Origin: Alphaproteobacteria bacterium
GTDB taxonomy: Bacteria; Pseudomonadota; Alphaproteobacteria; Kiloniellales; JAKSDN01
Assembly: GCA_030598385.1 (NCBI GenBank)
Contig: JAUVQB010000035.1
Span: 1-9,590 of the forward strand
Reading direction: 5' to 3'
Length of the DNA: 9,590 nucleotides
Of this stretch, positions 1-6,621 are shown in pieces. Position 1 is the first letter of the stretch. Each line of letters starts with the position of its first letter. Under the pieces are notes generated by a model. The model did no database searches. It had not been told where the DNA came from and was given only the letters and a program-made list of their open reading frames with translations. The position numbers and the translations under genes are program-made.

Positions 1-1061
1 GCGGCATCCTCAAGCGGGTCATGATGAAGGCCGAAGCCATGGGCTTTCGCTTCAACCTCGGCATCGAGCCCGAGTTCTACGTCCTGAAGCGCGACGAGGC
101 GGGCGCCCTCGGCCCCATCACCGAGACTGCATTCAAAGGCCCCAACGCGTGCTATGACGTGGCGCTGGCGACCGAGTCCGCCGGCTTCCTCCAGCCCATG
201 GCCGACTACTTGGAGCAGCTCGGCTGGGGCCTCTACTCCTTCGATCAGGAATGCGGCCGGGGCCAGCACGAGTTCGACTTCGCCTACACCGACGCGCTCA
301 CCATGGCCGACCGAGACGTCTTCTTCCGGTTCATGGCGAAGAAGGCGGCGCAGTCCCTCGGCGCGTTCGCGACCTTCATGCCCAAACCCTTCTCGGAGGA
401 TTTCCGCAGCGGCGCCCACTTCAACATGTCGCTCGCCGATCCGCGGACCGGCGCCAACCTCTTCAGCCCGGACTCGGGGGCCAGCACCGCGCTGGCGGAG
501 AGCCATGGGGCGGCCATGTCCGACCTCGCCCTCCATTTCACGGCGGGCGTCCTCAAGCACGCCGGCGCCATCACCGCCGTCTCCTGCCCGACCTACAACT
601 CCTACCAGGGGCTCCTGGCCCAGGGGGCCTTGGCGGATTTCTCCTGGGCGCCGATCCTCCAGATCTGGGGCAACAACAACCGCTCGGCCATGCTGCGCCT
701 GCCGATGAACCGGGACTGCGTCGAGAACCGGGCGGTGGACATGTCCTGCAATCCCTATCTCGTCGCCGCGCTGCACCTCGCCGCCGGCCTCGAAGGCATC
801 GAACAAGGGGCCGATCCAGGCCAGCCTGTCGATGCCGATGTCTATCGCATGACGCGGCGGGACTTGAAGGCGGCCGGCATCGCGACCCTGCCGCCGACGC
901 TCCTGCACGCGCTGGAGGCCTTCGAGGCCGATCCCCTGGTGGCGGACGCCCTCGGCGCCGAGTTCAAGGCCATCTTCGTCGACCACAAGCGGGCCGAGTG
1001 GGACCGGGCTTTTTTCCAAGTGTCAGCCGAACAGCGCGAGGCCATGCTGACGTATATTTGA
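1..1061 (+). CDS. glnT: Type III glutamine synthetase family enzyme (GlnT/GmaS-like), 5' end missing
   Basis: This is an ATP-dependent ligase joining ammonia or an amine to the gamma-carboxyl of glutamate in the cytoplasm. The reading frame is open from base 3, so the true start lies upstream. About 352 residues are present of the 430-450 usual in this family; the missing part would be the N-terminal beta-grasp domain. Numbering from the Met at base 21, glutamine-synthetase catalytic-fold motifs appear in order: GIEPEFYV (14-21), GQHEFDF (81-87), GAHFNMSL (131-138), NNNRSAMLRLP (218-228) and ENRAVDMSCNPYL (235-247). The spacing and the GQHEF and NNNRSAMLR forms fit the GlnT (GSIII) group rather than GlnA. 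Gamma-glutamylmethylamide synthetase (GmaS) belongs to the same group and cannot be excluded, because the upstream neighbours that would decide are outside the window. The stop is TGA at 1059-1061. The family call is firm; substrate and gene symbol are tentative. Confidence 0.88.
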   Translation, partial: GILKRVMMKAEAMGFRFNLGIEPEFYVLKRDEAGALGPITETAFKGPNACYDVALATESAGFLQPMADYLEQLGWGLYSFDQECGRGQHEFDFAYTDALTMADRDVFFRFMAKKAAQSLGAFATFMPKPFSEDFRSGAHFNMSLADPRTGANLFSPDSGASTALAESHGAAMSDLALHFTAGVLKHAGAITAVSCPTYNSYQGLLAQGALADFSWAPILQIWGNNNRSAMLRLPMNRDCVENRAVDMSCNPYLVAALHLAAGLEGIEQGADPGQPVDADVYRMTRRDLKAAGIATLPPTLLHALEAFEADPLVADALGAEFKAIFVDHKRAEWDRAFFQVSAEQREAMLTYI

Positions 1062-1250
1062 GGGGGAGGGGGGGACGCCTTAGTGCGGAAAGGCCCGGCC
1101 GATCGGGACTCTAGCTCCTTACTGACACTCCTTGACGTAAGTGGTTTTTTCTACAAGTGGCTCTGTATAAGCTCCGCCAAACTCGCGCAGTTCGTCATCC
1201 AGAATGTCAGGAATTGAGAGAACAAGACCCTTGAGCTCTCAGCATTAGCT
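1062..1250. other. Intergenic region between converging genes
   Basis: These 189 bases separate the 3' ends of the glutamine synthetase gene (+) and the pentapeptide gene (-). The stretch opens with a G-rich run (1062-1075) and contains a T6 tract at 1145-1150. I see no convincing coding sequence. A 4-5 bp stem can be drawn before the T tract (CTTAC at about 1129 with GTAAG at about 1137), but it is too weak to call an intrinsic terminator with confidence. Confidence 0.5.
1216..1240 (-). terminator. Imperfect stem-loop just after the pentapeptide gene
   Basis: An inverted repeat lies 11 bases past the stop of the minus-strand pentapeptide gene: GAGAG (1216-1220) pairs with CTCTC (1236-1240), and CAAG (1223-1226) with CTTG (1230-1233), around a 3-base loop. 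This gives nine paired bases with one 2x2 internal loop. No T-run follows on the minus strand, so it is not a classical intrinsic terminator. It could instead protect the mRNA 3' end or be chance. Confidence 0.25.
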
Positions 1251-3233
1251 TCACTCATTGGGGCATGACTTGATCGTCAGGCCCTCAGGGAGCTGTGTCG
1301 TTTTGCCCCCACAAGTCCCGTCAAGCTGGCCTTGGGTGAGGTTGTTCGCATCTTCCAGGTTTGCGGCGTTGAGGTTCACGCCGTCGAGATTGGCCTCCTC
1401 AAGGTTGGCGCGCAGATCAGCCCCAACGAGATTGGAGCGGCGCAAGTCGGCTCCCGTTAAATTGGCGTCAAAGAGTATGGCTTCCTGGAGGTCGACGCTT
1501 CTAAGGTCAGCGCCCTGGAGGTCGACTTCGCTGAGGTCGGCTTCATTCAGGTCGGCATCGAAAAGGTTGGCCTCTTTGAGATTGGCACGGAAGAGAATGG
1601 CGTCCCGGAGGTTGGCGCCCACGAGCTTGGCGCCTTGGAGGTTAGCGTCCTGGAGGTTTGCGTTTTGGAGATTGGCATTAATGAGAATGGCGAATGACAA
1701 GTTGGCGTCTTCGAGATTAACATCTGTAAGGTTGGCACCTTGAAGATTGGCTCGGCTTAGGTCAGCCTCCCGGAGAATCGCATTCTGCAAGTCGCTCGCC
1801 TTGAGGTCGGCCCGACTCAAGACGGCTCCACTCAGGTCAGCACTGCTCAAGTTAGCCTTGCTCAGGTTCGTCCCTGTCAAGTCGGCCCCGCGCAAATCCG
1901 CAAAAACGCTGTAGCCGACGAGCGAAAGTCCGTCCGGCACCCATCTCCGGAGACCGGCTAGCCGATCGTCGCTAACCCCCGCGAGTCGAATGCCGTTAAT
2001 CGCACCGTGGGATACGGCTGAAAGGGCAATTGCCAGCACCAGGGTGGCGGCCACCAGATACGTTCTTCCCTCGCTCCAGAGCTTCCGCCAACGGAAGATC
2101 ATCCCTTGCCTACGCATCGTTCTACGCGCGAGCCAGTATGACGCCAAGCCAAACCCTACCGCTGCCACGATAAGAAAAATCTGGAAACTTGCTGCGGACC
2201 AATCCCGCCGAGGCAGATATCTAACCCAGAACATTATCAATGTAATTGGTACGAGCCACCAGGCGAGCCCTATGGAAACGAAATTCTCGAGGTGCGAAAG
2301 GGGCGGCCGGTTTCGTATTAGACGTTGAAAGTGCGCTCGGACGAGCCCATTGAGAAGCCAGGGATAAGCTCGCTCGTTCAGCGGCTTGCCATCGGGAAAA
2401 ATGGCCGGCAGCGCGGCTAGCCCGTGCCAGAGGCGTTGCAGGTAAAGGTGCAGATAAAAATAGACACAGAGCAGGATTGCGGGCGCCGCCCAGTAAAACC
2501 AGACGATTGGTATCTCGGTCTGGATTATGGGAAGCGGCGAGGACGCTGTATTCGTCAGGAGCCGCAGGTCCGTGGTAGTGGCGAGGGTCAGCCAGGAGTA
2601 AACGCATCCCAGGATGAGTCCGAGGAAGATCTTGCGCGCATTCTGCGACGTTTCGCTCGCATGGCTCAAACCTTCAAACTCCTTGACCGCCTCTGGCAGC
2701 TTGGCATTCGTGAGATCGGTACCCGCCAGGCTTCCGACCAGGAGACTCTTCACATCAGTGAGATTGGCATTCGTGAGATCGGCCTCTTGGAAGTTGGCGC
2801 CGGCAAGTTCGGCATTCCGGAGGTTGGCGCCTATTACGATGGCATTCTGAAGGTTAGCGTCGACGAGTTCAGCATTCTGGAGGTCGGCGTCGGCGAGCAA
2901 GGCCCCTTGTAGATTGGCCGAGTCGAAAAAGGCCTTTTGGAGGTTAGCGCCAGCGAATTCGGCCTGCTGGAGGTTGGCTTCGGTGAAGTAGGCCTGCTGG
3001 AGGTTGGCTTCGAAGAAGTAAGCCTCCTGGAGGTTGGCATTGGTAAGGTTGGCTTCCTGGAGGTCGGAGTTGCTAAGGTCGGCCCGACTTCCCTTCTCGC
3101 CCTCGGTTTCAATCCACTTGTCGTGCTCCGCGAGGATGCGTTTCAGCTCCTCCTCGGACACCTTTCGGTATTGAGGCGGCTCGGGATCAGTCGCATGGGC
3201 CTCGTTGTGCGGGTTGTTGTCGTCCGCTGTCAT
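1251..3233 (-). CDS. Membrane protein with two pentapeptide-repeat coils flanking a five-helix core
   Basis: A 660-residue protein of unknown function. Visible domains are: a charged N-terminus (1-50); pentapeptide repeats with A(N/D)LQx units (about 51-160, fading to 180); five hydrophobic segments at about 201-219, 241-266, 318-338, 349-368 and 391-410; a second pentapeptide array (about 443-632); and a tail with Cys641 and Cys657. Pentapeptide repeats fold as right-handed quadrilateral beta-helices, usually for protein-protein contact. Loops 267-317 and 369-390 are rich in Arg and Lys, so the positive-inside rule puts them in the cytoplasm. That gives a cytoplasmic N-terminal coil and a periplasmic C-terminal coil. 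The region from YSWLTLATTTD (212-222) to PWLLNGLVRAHF (291-302) resembles a block I remember from other pentapeptide membrane proteins. The start is ATG at 3233 with a weak GGGGAT ribosome site. The gene has lower GC than its neighbours (29 of 60 at 2221-2280), suggesting acquisition. It is not a Qnr-type soluble protein. Confidence 0.9.
   Translation of the reverse strand: MTADDNNPHNEAHATDPEPPQYRKVSEEELKRILAEHDKWIETEGEKGSRADLSNSDLQEANLTNANLQEAYFFEANLQQAYFTEANLQQAEFAGANLQKAFFDSANLQGALLADADLQNAELVDANLQNAIVIGANLRNAELAGANFQEADLTNANLTDVKSLLVGSLAGTDLTNAKLPEAVKEFEGLSHASETSQNARKIFLGLILGCVYSWLTLATTTDLRLLTNTASSPLPIIQTEIPIVWFYWAAPAILLCVYFYLHLYLQRLWHGLAALPAIFPDGKPLNERAYPWLLNGLVRAHFQRLIRNRPPLSHLENFVSIGLAWWLVPITLIMFWVRYLPRRDWSAASFQIFLIVAAVGFGLASYWLARRTMRRQGMIFRWRKLWSEGRTYLVAATLVLAIALSAVSHGAINGIRLAGVSDDRLAGLRRWVPDGLSLVGYSVFADLRGADLTGTNLSKANLSSADLSGAVLSRADLKASDLQNAILREADLSRANLQGANLTDVNLEDANLSFAILINANLQNANLQDANLQGAKLVGANLRDAILFRANLKEANLFDADLNEADLSEVDLQGADLRSVDLQEAILFDANLTGADLRRSNLVGADLRANLEEANLDGVNLNAANLEDANNLTQGQLDGTCGGKTTQLPEGLTIKSCPNE
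1320..1907 (-). repeat. C-terminal pentapeptide-repeat array (coding, 15-base period)
   Basis: This segment encodes residues about 443-638 as near-perfect five-residue units such as ADLSG, ANLQG and ANLQD, seen in DNA as a recurring 15-base period. At about 20 residues per helical turn this is roughly nine to ten turns. The phase slips once near residues 607-611, where one unit has four residues (DLRA before NLEEA), a clean loss of one codon. The array ends at NLTQGQL before the cysteine-containing tail. Confidence 0.88.
2754..3083 (-). repeat. N-terminal pentapeptide-repeat array (coding, 30-base tandem period)
   Basis: This segment encodes residues about 51-160. It has a clear ten-residue super-period: an ANLQx unit alternates with an A-aromatic/aliphatic unit (AYFFE, AYFTE, AEFAG, AFFDS). 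In DNA this is a 30-base tandem repeat. Units 2961-2990 and 2991-3020 differ at only two of 30 positions, which suggests a recent duplication or homogenisation. The next units (3021-3050, 3051-3080) are more diverged. It is part of the gene, not a CRISPR array. Confidence 0.88.
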
Positions 3234-3367
3234 CCAATCCCCACAGCGTGAAACGTCCAGGATCGTGAAGCTGCACTATAGACCGAAGATTGCAGGAGCA
3301 GTGGCTTCTTCTAACGAGTGCTGGAAGCGAGGCGATCGGGCGTTAGTTCGTTTTCAGCCCTCCCCAC
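3234..3367 (-). promoter_or_regulatory. Leader and possible promoter of the pentapeptide gene
   Basis: These 134 bases lie between the methyltransferase stop and the pentapeptide start, both on the minus strand. Read on that strand, TATAGT (3275-3280) matches the -10 consensus at five of six positions and lies 42 bases before the start codon. I see no good -35 box at the expected distance. The ribosome site GGGGAT lies just before the ATG. An inverted repeat CTAACG (3311-3316) / CGTTAG (3341-3346) surrounds 24 bases. It is not followed by T residues on the minus strand, so it does not look like a methyltransferase terminator. Confidence 0.3.
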
Positions 3368-4186
3368 TCACACACCCTTCCGTGCCACCAGCACATAGCT
3401 CAGCGGCAACTGGGCGTCCTGGCCGTCGTAGATGTCGAACTCGTCGCTGCTGATGTTGTGGGGGTACTCGCGGAAGTGCTCGATCGCGAGGCCGCGCTCC
3501 AGGCCCGCGCTCATGATGTCGCTCAGCTTGTGCACGAACCAATACTGGGTTTCGCCGGGGAGGTCTTGCGTGCCGTCGTAGACGATGGCGCCCGTGTCCT
3601 CGAAGGGCTCGGCCTTGAAATAGCTGTTGACCGGCTTCATGGGGTCGCCGGCGCCGGGCTCGAACATGTTCATGATCGGGTGCTCCTCGTAGATGAGGAG
3701 CGCGCCGCCGGGCTTGAGCACACGGGCCACCACGTCGAAGAAGGCGCCCAGGTCCGGCATCCAACCGAACACGCCGATGGTGATCAGCACCATGTCGAAG
3801 GCACCGTCGAAATCCGCCGGGATCTTGTAGACGTCGCCCTCGACGAAGTCGCAGTCGATGCCGCCACCACCGTTGGCGGCGGCGGCGAGCCGGCGGGCCT
3901 GGGCGAGGAAGGCCGCCGACTGGTCGAAGCCGACGCAGCGCCCCCCACCCAGGTTCTTCACCGAGAGGATCTCGCGCCCGTTGTTGCAGCAGATCTGCGC
4001 CACGTCCTTGCCCGCGACCCCGAGGGCCTCCAGGCATTCCGTCAGCACCGCGTCCAGGCAGGAGAAGCCCGGCGTGGCAAAGCCGTCGAGCAAGGCCGCA
4101 AACTCCGCCCCCTCCTCATGATAGGGCGCCGAGGCCTCCCAGGCCGCACGGTTGGCGGCCGTGTAGTCGTCGCGGTCCTTGGCCAT
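3368..4186 (-). CDS. Class I SAM-dependent methyltransferase
   Basis: A 272-residue soluble protein expected to transfer a methyl group from S-adenosylmethionine to an unidentified small molecule. The Rossmann-like order is visible: a helical N-terminus (1-60); motif I as VAQICCNNGREIL (62-74); acidic Asp88 after strand 2 in CVGFDQS; the EGDVYKIP turn (116-123); strand 4 in DMVLITIGVFGW (131-142); and the post-motif VLKPGGALLIYEEHP (156-170). Motif I has CCNNG where most families have D/E-xGxGxG, a variant I associate with a subgroup of Methyltransf_11-type proteins. The ATG at 4186 is chosen because a very strong ribosome site lies seven bases before it. An in-frame ATG at 4210 has no such site, and the open frame running further up to 5266 is antisense to pmbA. 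The gene is divergent from pmbA. The substrate cannot be told from sequence. Confidence 0.88.
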   Translation of the reverse strand: MAKDRDDYTAANRAAWEASAPYHEEGAEFAALLDGFATPGFSCLDAVLTECLEALGVAGKDVAQICCNNGREILSVKNLGGGRCVGFDQSAAFLAQARRLAAAANGGGGIDCDFVEGDVYKIPADFDGAFDMVLITIGVFGWMPDLGAFFDVVARVLKPGGALLIYEEHPIMNMFEPGAGDPMKPVNSYFKAEPFEDTGAIVYDGTQDLPGETQYWFVHKLSDIMSAGLERGLAIEHFREYPHNISSDEFDIYDGQDAQLPLSYVLVARKGV

Positions 4187-4291
4187 GGGCTCACCTCCTC
4201 CTGTTGCCATTGTCTTTTGCCGGCGCGCGCGAACGGTTATATAGGCAAATTCGAAACGCCACGCCACCCATGCCACTCCAGGGACCCCGTC
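4187..4291. promoter_or_regulatory. Divergent promoter region between the methyltransferase and pmbA
   Basis: This 105-base gap holds both start regions. The AT-rich element TATATA (4238-4243) stands out against GC-rich surroundings. With TTTTGC (4215-4220) it forms a weak -35/-10 pair at 17-base spacing, reading toward pmbA. The same AT patch read on the other strand gives TATAAC, which could serve the methyltransferase, but its -35 is poor. A modest AGGG ribosome site sits before the pmbA ATG. The boxes are by-eye matches only. Confidence 0.35.
4191..4202 (-). promoter_or_regulatory. Very strong ribosome binding site of the methyltransferase
   Basis: On the minus strand this reads AGGAGGAGGTGA, close to a full complement of the 16S rRNA 3' end, seven bases before the ATG at 4186. 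It is the strongest such site in the window and decides the start codon. It suggests the methyltransferase is efficiently translated. Confidence 0.85.
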
Positions 4292-5635
4292 ATGGACGAT
4301 CCGCAACAGGCCCTCGACTTGCTCGCCGACCTCATCGCCAAGGCGCGTGCGCAGGGCGCCGACGCGGCCGACGCCGTGGTGGTCGGCTCCGTCGCGCTCT
4401 CCAACGCCCAGCGCCTGGGCGAGCTCGAGCGCCTCGAGCGCGAGGAAAGCCAGGACCTGGGCCTGCGCGTCCTGGTCGGCCGCCGCCAGGCCATCGTCTC
4501 CTCGACCGACACCTCGGCAGAGGCCCTGGGCGGCCTGGTCGAGCGGGCGGTCGCCATGGCCAAGTGCGTGCCCGAGGACCAGTACTGCGGCCTGGCCGAG
4601 CCGGACCAGCTCGCCAAGGACCACCCGGACCTGGACATCTTCGATCCCGAGGAGCCGGCGCCCGAGGCCCTGATCGAGCGGGCCCGGGCCTGCGAGGACG
4701 CCGCGCGGGCGGTCGGCGGCGTCACCAACTCCGAAGGCGCCGAGGCGAGCTGGTCGATGAGCCGGGTGAGCCTCGCCGGCTCCAACGGCTTCAGCGGCAG
4801 CTACGCGGGCTCGCGCCATTCCCTCGGCGTCTCGGTGCTGGCCGGCGAAGGCCTCGGCATGGAGCGCGACTACGACTTCACCAGCACCGTCTTCGCGGCC
4901 GACATGGAAGACCCCGAAACGGTCGGCCGGCGGGCCGGCGAGCGGACGGTGCGCCGCCTCGGCCCCAGGAAGGCCGCCACGGCTAAAGTGCCATTGGTCT
5001 TCGACCCGCGGGTCGCCGGCGGCCTCATCGGCCACCTGGCGAGCGCCATCAACGGCACGACGGTGGCGCGCGGCACCAGCTTCTTGAAGGACAAGATGGG
5101 CGAGCCGGTCTTCGCCCGGGGCCTCAACGTGGTCGACGACCCGCACCGGGCCCGCGGCCTGCGCTCCAAGCCGTTCGACGGCGAGGGCCTGGCCAACAGC
5201 CGGCGCAGCGTGGTCGAGGACGGCGTGCTGAAGACCTGGTTCCTCGATCTGCGCTCGGCGCGCCAACTGGGCCTCGTCTCCACCGGCAATGCCAGCCGCG
5301 GCACCTCCTCGCCGCCCGGACCCTCCGCCACCAACCTCTACCTGGAAGCGGGCGCCGAGAGCCCCGAGGCCCTCATCGGCGAAATCGACGCGGGCTTCTA
5401 TATCACCGAGATGATGGGCATGGGGATCAACGGCATCACCGGCGACTACAGCCGCGGCGCGTCGGGCTTCTGGATCGAAAAGGGCGCGCTCGCCTACCCG
5501 GTGAGCGAGGTCACCGTGGCCGGCAATCTGAAGGACATGTTCCTGGCGCTGACCCCGGCGAATGACCTGGAGTTCCGATACGGCATCAACGCCCCCACAC
5601 TCAGGGTCGACGGCATGACCGTGGCTGGCGCCTAA
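4292..5635 (+). CDS. pmbA: PmbA (TldE), TldD/PmbA protease family
   Basis: A 447-residue cytoplasmic protein, matching the roughly 450 residues of E. coli PmbA. In E. coli, PmbA (TldE) pairs with TldD to form a metalloprotease that degrades unfolded peptides, matures microcin B17 and affects CcdA stability. TldD carries the metal-binding HExxxH motif. None is visible here, consistent with the PmbA half. Recognisable parts are the N-terminal DLGLRVLVGRR (55-65), VPLVFDPRVAGGLIGHLASA (233-252), GTSFLKDKMGEPVF (261-274), FDGEG (295-299), GNASRG (332-337) and the C-terminal ITEMMGMGINGITGDYSRGA (371-390). The ATG at 4292 gives the family-typical N-terminus; the frame open upstream to 3458 is antisense to the methyltransferase. 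A tldD gene is not in the window. The TAA stop overlaps the stop of the converging lipid kinase gene by four bases. Confidence 0.95.
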   Translation: MDDPQQALDLLADLIAKARAQGADAADAVVVGSVALSNAQRLGELERLEREESQDLGLRVLVGRRQAIVSSTDTSAEALGGLVERAVAMAKCVPEDQYCGLAEPDQLAKDHPDLDIFDPEEPAPEALIERARACEDAARAVGGVTNSEGAEASWSMSRVSLAGSNGFSGSYAGSRHSLGVSVLAGEGLGMERDYDFTSTVFAADMEDPETVGRRAGERTVRRLGPRKAATAKVPLVFDPRVAGGLIGHLASAINGTTVARGTSFLKDKMGEPVFARGLNVVDDPHRARGLRSKPFDGEGLANSRRSVVEDGVLKTWFLDLRSARQLGLVSTGNASRGTSSPPGPSATNLYLEAGAESPEALIGEIDAGFYITEMMGMGINGITGDYSRGASGFWIEKGALAYPVSEVTVAGNLKDMFLALTPANDLEFRYGINAPTLRVDGMTVAGA

Positions 5636-6621
5636 CGGCCGTAGGGTCCCGCTCTAGGCACCACCAAGCTGAGGGCATCCGGCACCACCTCGATCGCCAC
5701 CGGCAGGCGCGCCATGTCGTCGCCGTCGCACTGGACCGGCTCCGCCATCGACGAGTCTCCAGACTGCGAAGCCGGCGCTGTAATCCGCACCTTCCGTCCC
5801 GGGACGCTGGTGAATCCCGGCGCGGCCTCGAGCCGCCCCAGCGCCAGCGCCAAGCCGTAAAATCCGGCCGCCCAGAAGCCTGCGCGTTCGAACAGGCAGA
5901 CCTGGAACCGGGGATCGTCGAGCCGGGCCTCTCTGGCGACGATGAAGGGTCCGCCGTAGCGGCTCGCCTTGGCGACGATGACCGAGGCCGCCTCGTGGCC
6001 GGCGCCGTCGACCTCGACCCGGTAGCGCAGATCGCGTGAGCGTAGCACCGCACGCAGGCCCGCCCAGACATAGGCGCCCTGGGCGAAGTGGCGCTTCAGA
6101 CTAGGATTAACGTCGGCCACCGCGCGAGCGTCGACCCCGGCGCCGGCCATGAGGATGAAGCTGCGCCCATCCGGTATGCCGGCGCCGGTGATGCGGCCGA
6201 GGCTGATCCGGCGCACCACGCCTTCGCGGATCGTCCGCGCCGCCGCCGCCGGCGACGTGCCGAGGCCGATCTCCACCGCCAGCACGTTCGAGGTGCCCAG
6301 CGGCACGATCGCCAGGGGCAGGCTCGCCGGCCGGCCGTCGGCGACCAGCCCGTTGACCACCTCGTTGATGGTGCCGTCGCCGCCCGCCGCGACGACCAGG
6401 TCGGCCTCGCCCGGCTCGATCCGGCGGGCCAGTCGGGTCGCGTCGCCGGGTGCCTCGGTCGTCCGCAAGGAGAGCTCGTCCCCATCGCGCTCCAACAGGT
6501 CGAGGGCGGCCTGAAACCGCTGCCGCCGCCGCCGACCGGCCACCGGATTGTGGATCACCAATAGACGCCGCCGACCGGCAGGCCCTTGCGCCCCTGCGGA
6601 TCCCTGCGCCCCTGCGGTCAC
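5632..6621 (-). CDS. Diacylglycerol kinase-family lipid kinase (DAGK catalytic domain)
   Basis: A 329-residue protein with the DAGK_cat fold, which phosphorylates diacylglycerol or a related lipid or sphingoid base using ATP at the inner membrane. Seen in order: HNPVAG (24-29); the nucleotide-binding GGDGTINEVVNG (80-91); PLGTSNVLA (107-115); AGAGVDARAV (159-168), the usual second-domain entry; and the C-terminal QCDGDDM (297-303). Bacterial DgkB, YegS and sphingosine-kinase-like proteins share this layout, so the exact lipid is not decided. The start is GTG at 6621, overlapping the TGA of the upstream M23 gene as GTGA, with GGAG five bases before it. The frame open further up to 7650 is a shadow of the M23 and xseA genes. 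The first 16 residues are a short Gly/Ala/Gln repeat with no fold signal. It is the last gene of the xseA unit and converges on pmbA. Confidence 0.9.
   Translation of the reverse strand: MTAGAQGSAGAQGPAGRRRLLVIHNPVAGRRRRQRFQAALDLLERDGDELSLRTTEAPGDATRLARRIEPGEADLVVAAGGDGTINEVVNGLVADGRPASLPLAIVPLGTSNVLAVEIGLGTSPAAAARTIREGVVRRISLGRITGAGIPDGRSFILMAGAGVDARAVADVNPSLKRHFAQGAYVWAGLRAVLRSRDLRYRVEVDGAGHEAASVIVAKASRYGGPFIVAREARLDDPRFQVCLFERAGFWAAGFYGLALALGRLEAAPGFTSVPGRKVRITAPASQSGDSSMAEPVQCDGDDMARLPVAIEVVPDALSLVVPRAGPYGR
6582..6617 (-). repeat. 18-base tandem duplication at the 5' end of the lipid kinase gene
   Basis: Two 18-base units (6582-6599 and 6600-6617) agree at 15 of 18 positions, with an identical 13-base core TGCGCCCCTGCGG. 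They encode an in-frame six-residue duplication, (P/S)AGAQG, immediately after the GTG start. The likely origin is slippage. The insert lies before the first strand of the kinase fold, so it should be neutral to activity. Confidence 0.75.
6618..6621 (-). promoter_or_regulatory. GTGA stop/start overlap, M23 gene to lipid kinase
   Basis: On the minus strand the four bases GTGA hold the GTG start of the lipid kinase and the TGA stop of the M23 gene. A GGAG ribosome site lies inside the end of the M23 gene. This arrangement normally gives translational coupling by terminating ribosomes. Confidence 0.8.

Noticed and set aside
1132..1171. Promoter-like TTGACG and TATAAG on the plus strand
   Set aside because: The spacing is 28 bases, far from 16-18, and no plus-strand gene follows. 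It would only yield antisense RNA to the pentapeptide gene.
2754..3083. Possible CRISPR-like or minisatellite array with 30-base period
   Set aside because: Units are contiguous with no unique spacers and are explained by ten-residue coding repeats.
1258..3251. Several repetitive open frames antisense to, or out of frame with, the pentapeptide gene
   Set aside because: The 15-base periodicity removes stops in other frames too. Only the 660-residue frame gives proper pentapeptide units and membrane helices.
3311..3346. Inverted repeat CTAACG/CGTTAG as a methyltransferase terminator
   Set aside because: It has a six-base stem with a 24-base loop and is followed on the minus strand by AAGAAG rather than T residues.
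3458..4291. Plus-strand open frame extending pmbA upstream to 725 residues
   Set aside because: The extension is antisense to the methyltransferase. The length from the ATG at 4292 matches the PmbA family.
4187..5266. Long minus-strand open frame extending the methyltransferase to 632 residues
   Set aside because: The extra N-terminal part is antisense to pmbA, low in complexity (Ala/Gly/Arg/Val-rich), and the strong ribosome site at 4191-4202 marks the start at 4186.
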